A stretch of DNA of 15,439 nt. Source: Chloroflexota bacterium. GTDB lineage: Bacteria > Chloroflexota > Anaerolineae > Caldilineales > Caldilineaceae. Positions 15,214-15,439 of the stretch are shown here, piece by piece; position 1 is the first letter of the stretch, and each line of letters opens with the position of its first letter. A program made the translations under genes and the position numbers. A model generated the notes under the pieces. That model was not told the origin of the DNA and searched no databases. It worked only from the letters and a program-made list of their open reading frames with translations. The stretch lies in assembly GCA_003577005.1 (NCBI GenBank), contig QEUW01000181.1, positions 1-15,439 on the forward strand. The letters are read 5' to 3'.

Positions 15214-15295
15214 TGGCAAAGACCTCCGGGTGGCAAAGACCTCCGGGAGGTGGCCGTAGAAGCCCTGAATGACCTAAATCTCGCTGGCCACCTCC
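15214..15295. repeat. Tandem 17-bp repeat overlapping an inverted repeat in the beta-helix gene leader
   Basis: TGGCAAAGACCTCCGGG occurs twice in direct succession (15214-15230 and 15231-15247). The second copy runs into GGAGGTGGCC (15246-15255), which is exactly complementary to GGCCACCTCC (15286-15295). Two near-palindromes, ACCTCC-G-GGAGGT and ACCTCC-T-GGAGGT, sit at the inner and outer borders. The block lies 17-98 bases upstream of the minus-strand start codon. Confidence 0.75.
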
Positions 15296-15346
15296 TGGAG
15301 GTCGATACGGGCGTTCAGTTTGAAACCCGGATTTTCGCCAACCTTT

Positions 15347-15413
15347 CGCATTCCGGGAAAGGGCCAGCGAGCCTACGCTGCGGAGAAGCATTGTGGCCCT
15401 TTCCCGGAATGCG
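15347..15413. repeat. 20-bp perfect inverted repeat upstream of the beta-helix gene
   Basis: CGCATTCCGGGAAAGGGCCA (15347-15366) is exactly complementary to 15394-15413, with a 27-base spacer. Weaker complementarity continues outward (around AAACCCGG at 15323 and CCGGTT near 15430), so the full foldback may reach the window end. No T-tract follows on either side. Confidence 0.85.
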
Positions 15414-15439
15414 GGTGTAAAGTAGAACTCCGGTTCTCA

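Noticed and set aside
13980..15272. 430-residue plus-strand open frame opposite the beta-helix gene
   Set aside because: It is a GC-driven shadow of the Gly-rich beta-helix gene; the minus-strand product has a signal peptide, regular GGAI turns and a known C-terminal block.

Overview
The window looks like chromosomal DNA of a moderately high-GC bacterium, most likely Chloroflexota of the Anaerolineae/Caldilineae type. This rests on a secreted beta-helix protein ending in a YLPMV-type tail, a class A penicillin-binding protein (PBP) with C-terminal LysM domains, a tandemly duplicated UxaA-type polypeptide, and non-operonic genes separated by long, foldback-rich spacers. The assignment is family-level inference; there is no rRNA or other marker gene in the window. 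I see no tRNA, rRNA, CRISPR array, transposase or phage gene.

Layout. 1-2016 (+) is the 3' part of an altronate dehydratase (UxaA) family gene with two fused UxaA-like units, broken by two frame-changing deletions and followed by a strong terminator. 2557-3447 (+) is a RarD/EamA transporter. 3704-6463 (+) is a bifunctional PBP with two LysM domains, a possible lipoprotein signal and a good promoter. 6547-7614 (-) is an unrecognised polytopic membrane protein with conserved-looking histidines. 8286-9308 (+) is an MDR-family dehydrogenase without the usual zinc site. 9402-9539 (+) looks like the stump of a methyltransferase gene, followed by a DinB/maleylpyruvate-isomerase-like protein at 9565-10389 (+). 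10935-12635 (+) is a two-helix K+ channel with two RCK modules. 12763-13737 (-) is a D-2-hydroxyacid dehydrogenase with a recognisable promoter and a hairpin leader. 13953-15197 (-) is a secreted right-handed beta-helix protein.

How the genes relate. They do not form one pathway. UxaA-like hydrolyase, MDR dehydrogenase and hydroxyacid dehydrogenase suggest sugar-acid/2-hydroxyacid metabolism; the PBP serves the cell wall; the channel serves potassium homeostasis. Most genes appear to be single transcription units.

The most unusual content is in the spacers. A small family of foldback elements occurs four times in about 10 kb. Each has a 33-37 bp near-palindromic core; two copies are framed by terminal inverted repeats based on GGTTCGGTTGACATTT, and a third keeps a degenerate right end. 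Separate 20-bp perfect inverted repeats lie upstream of the K+ channel and upstream of the beta-helix gene. I found no convincing new defence or metabolic system; the foldback family and the decayed double-UxaA gene are the best leads.
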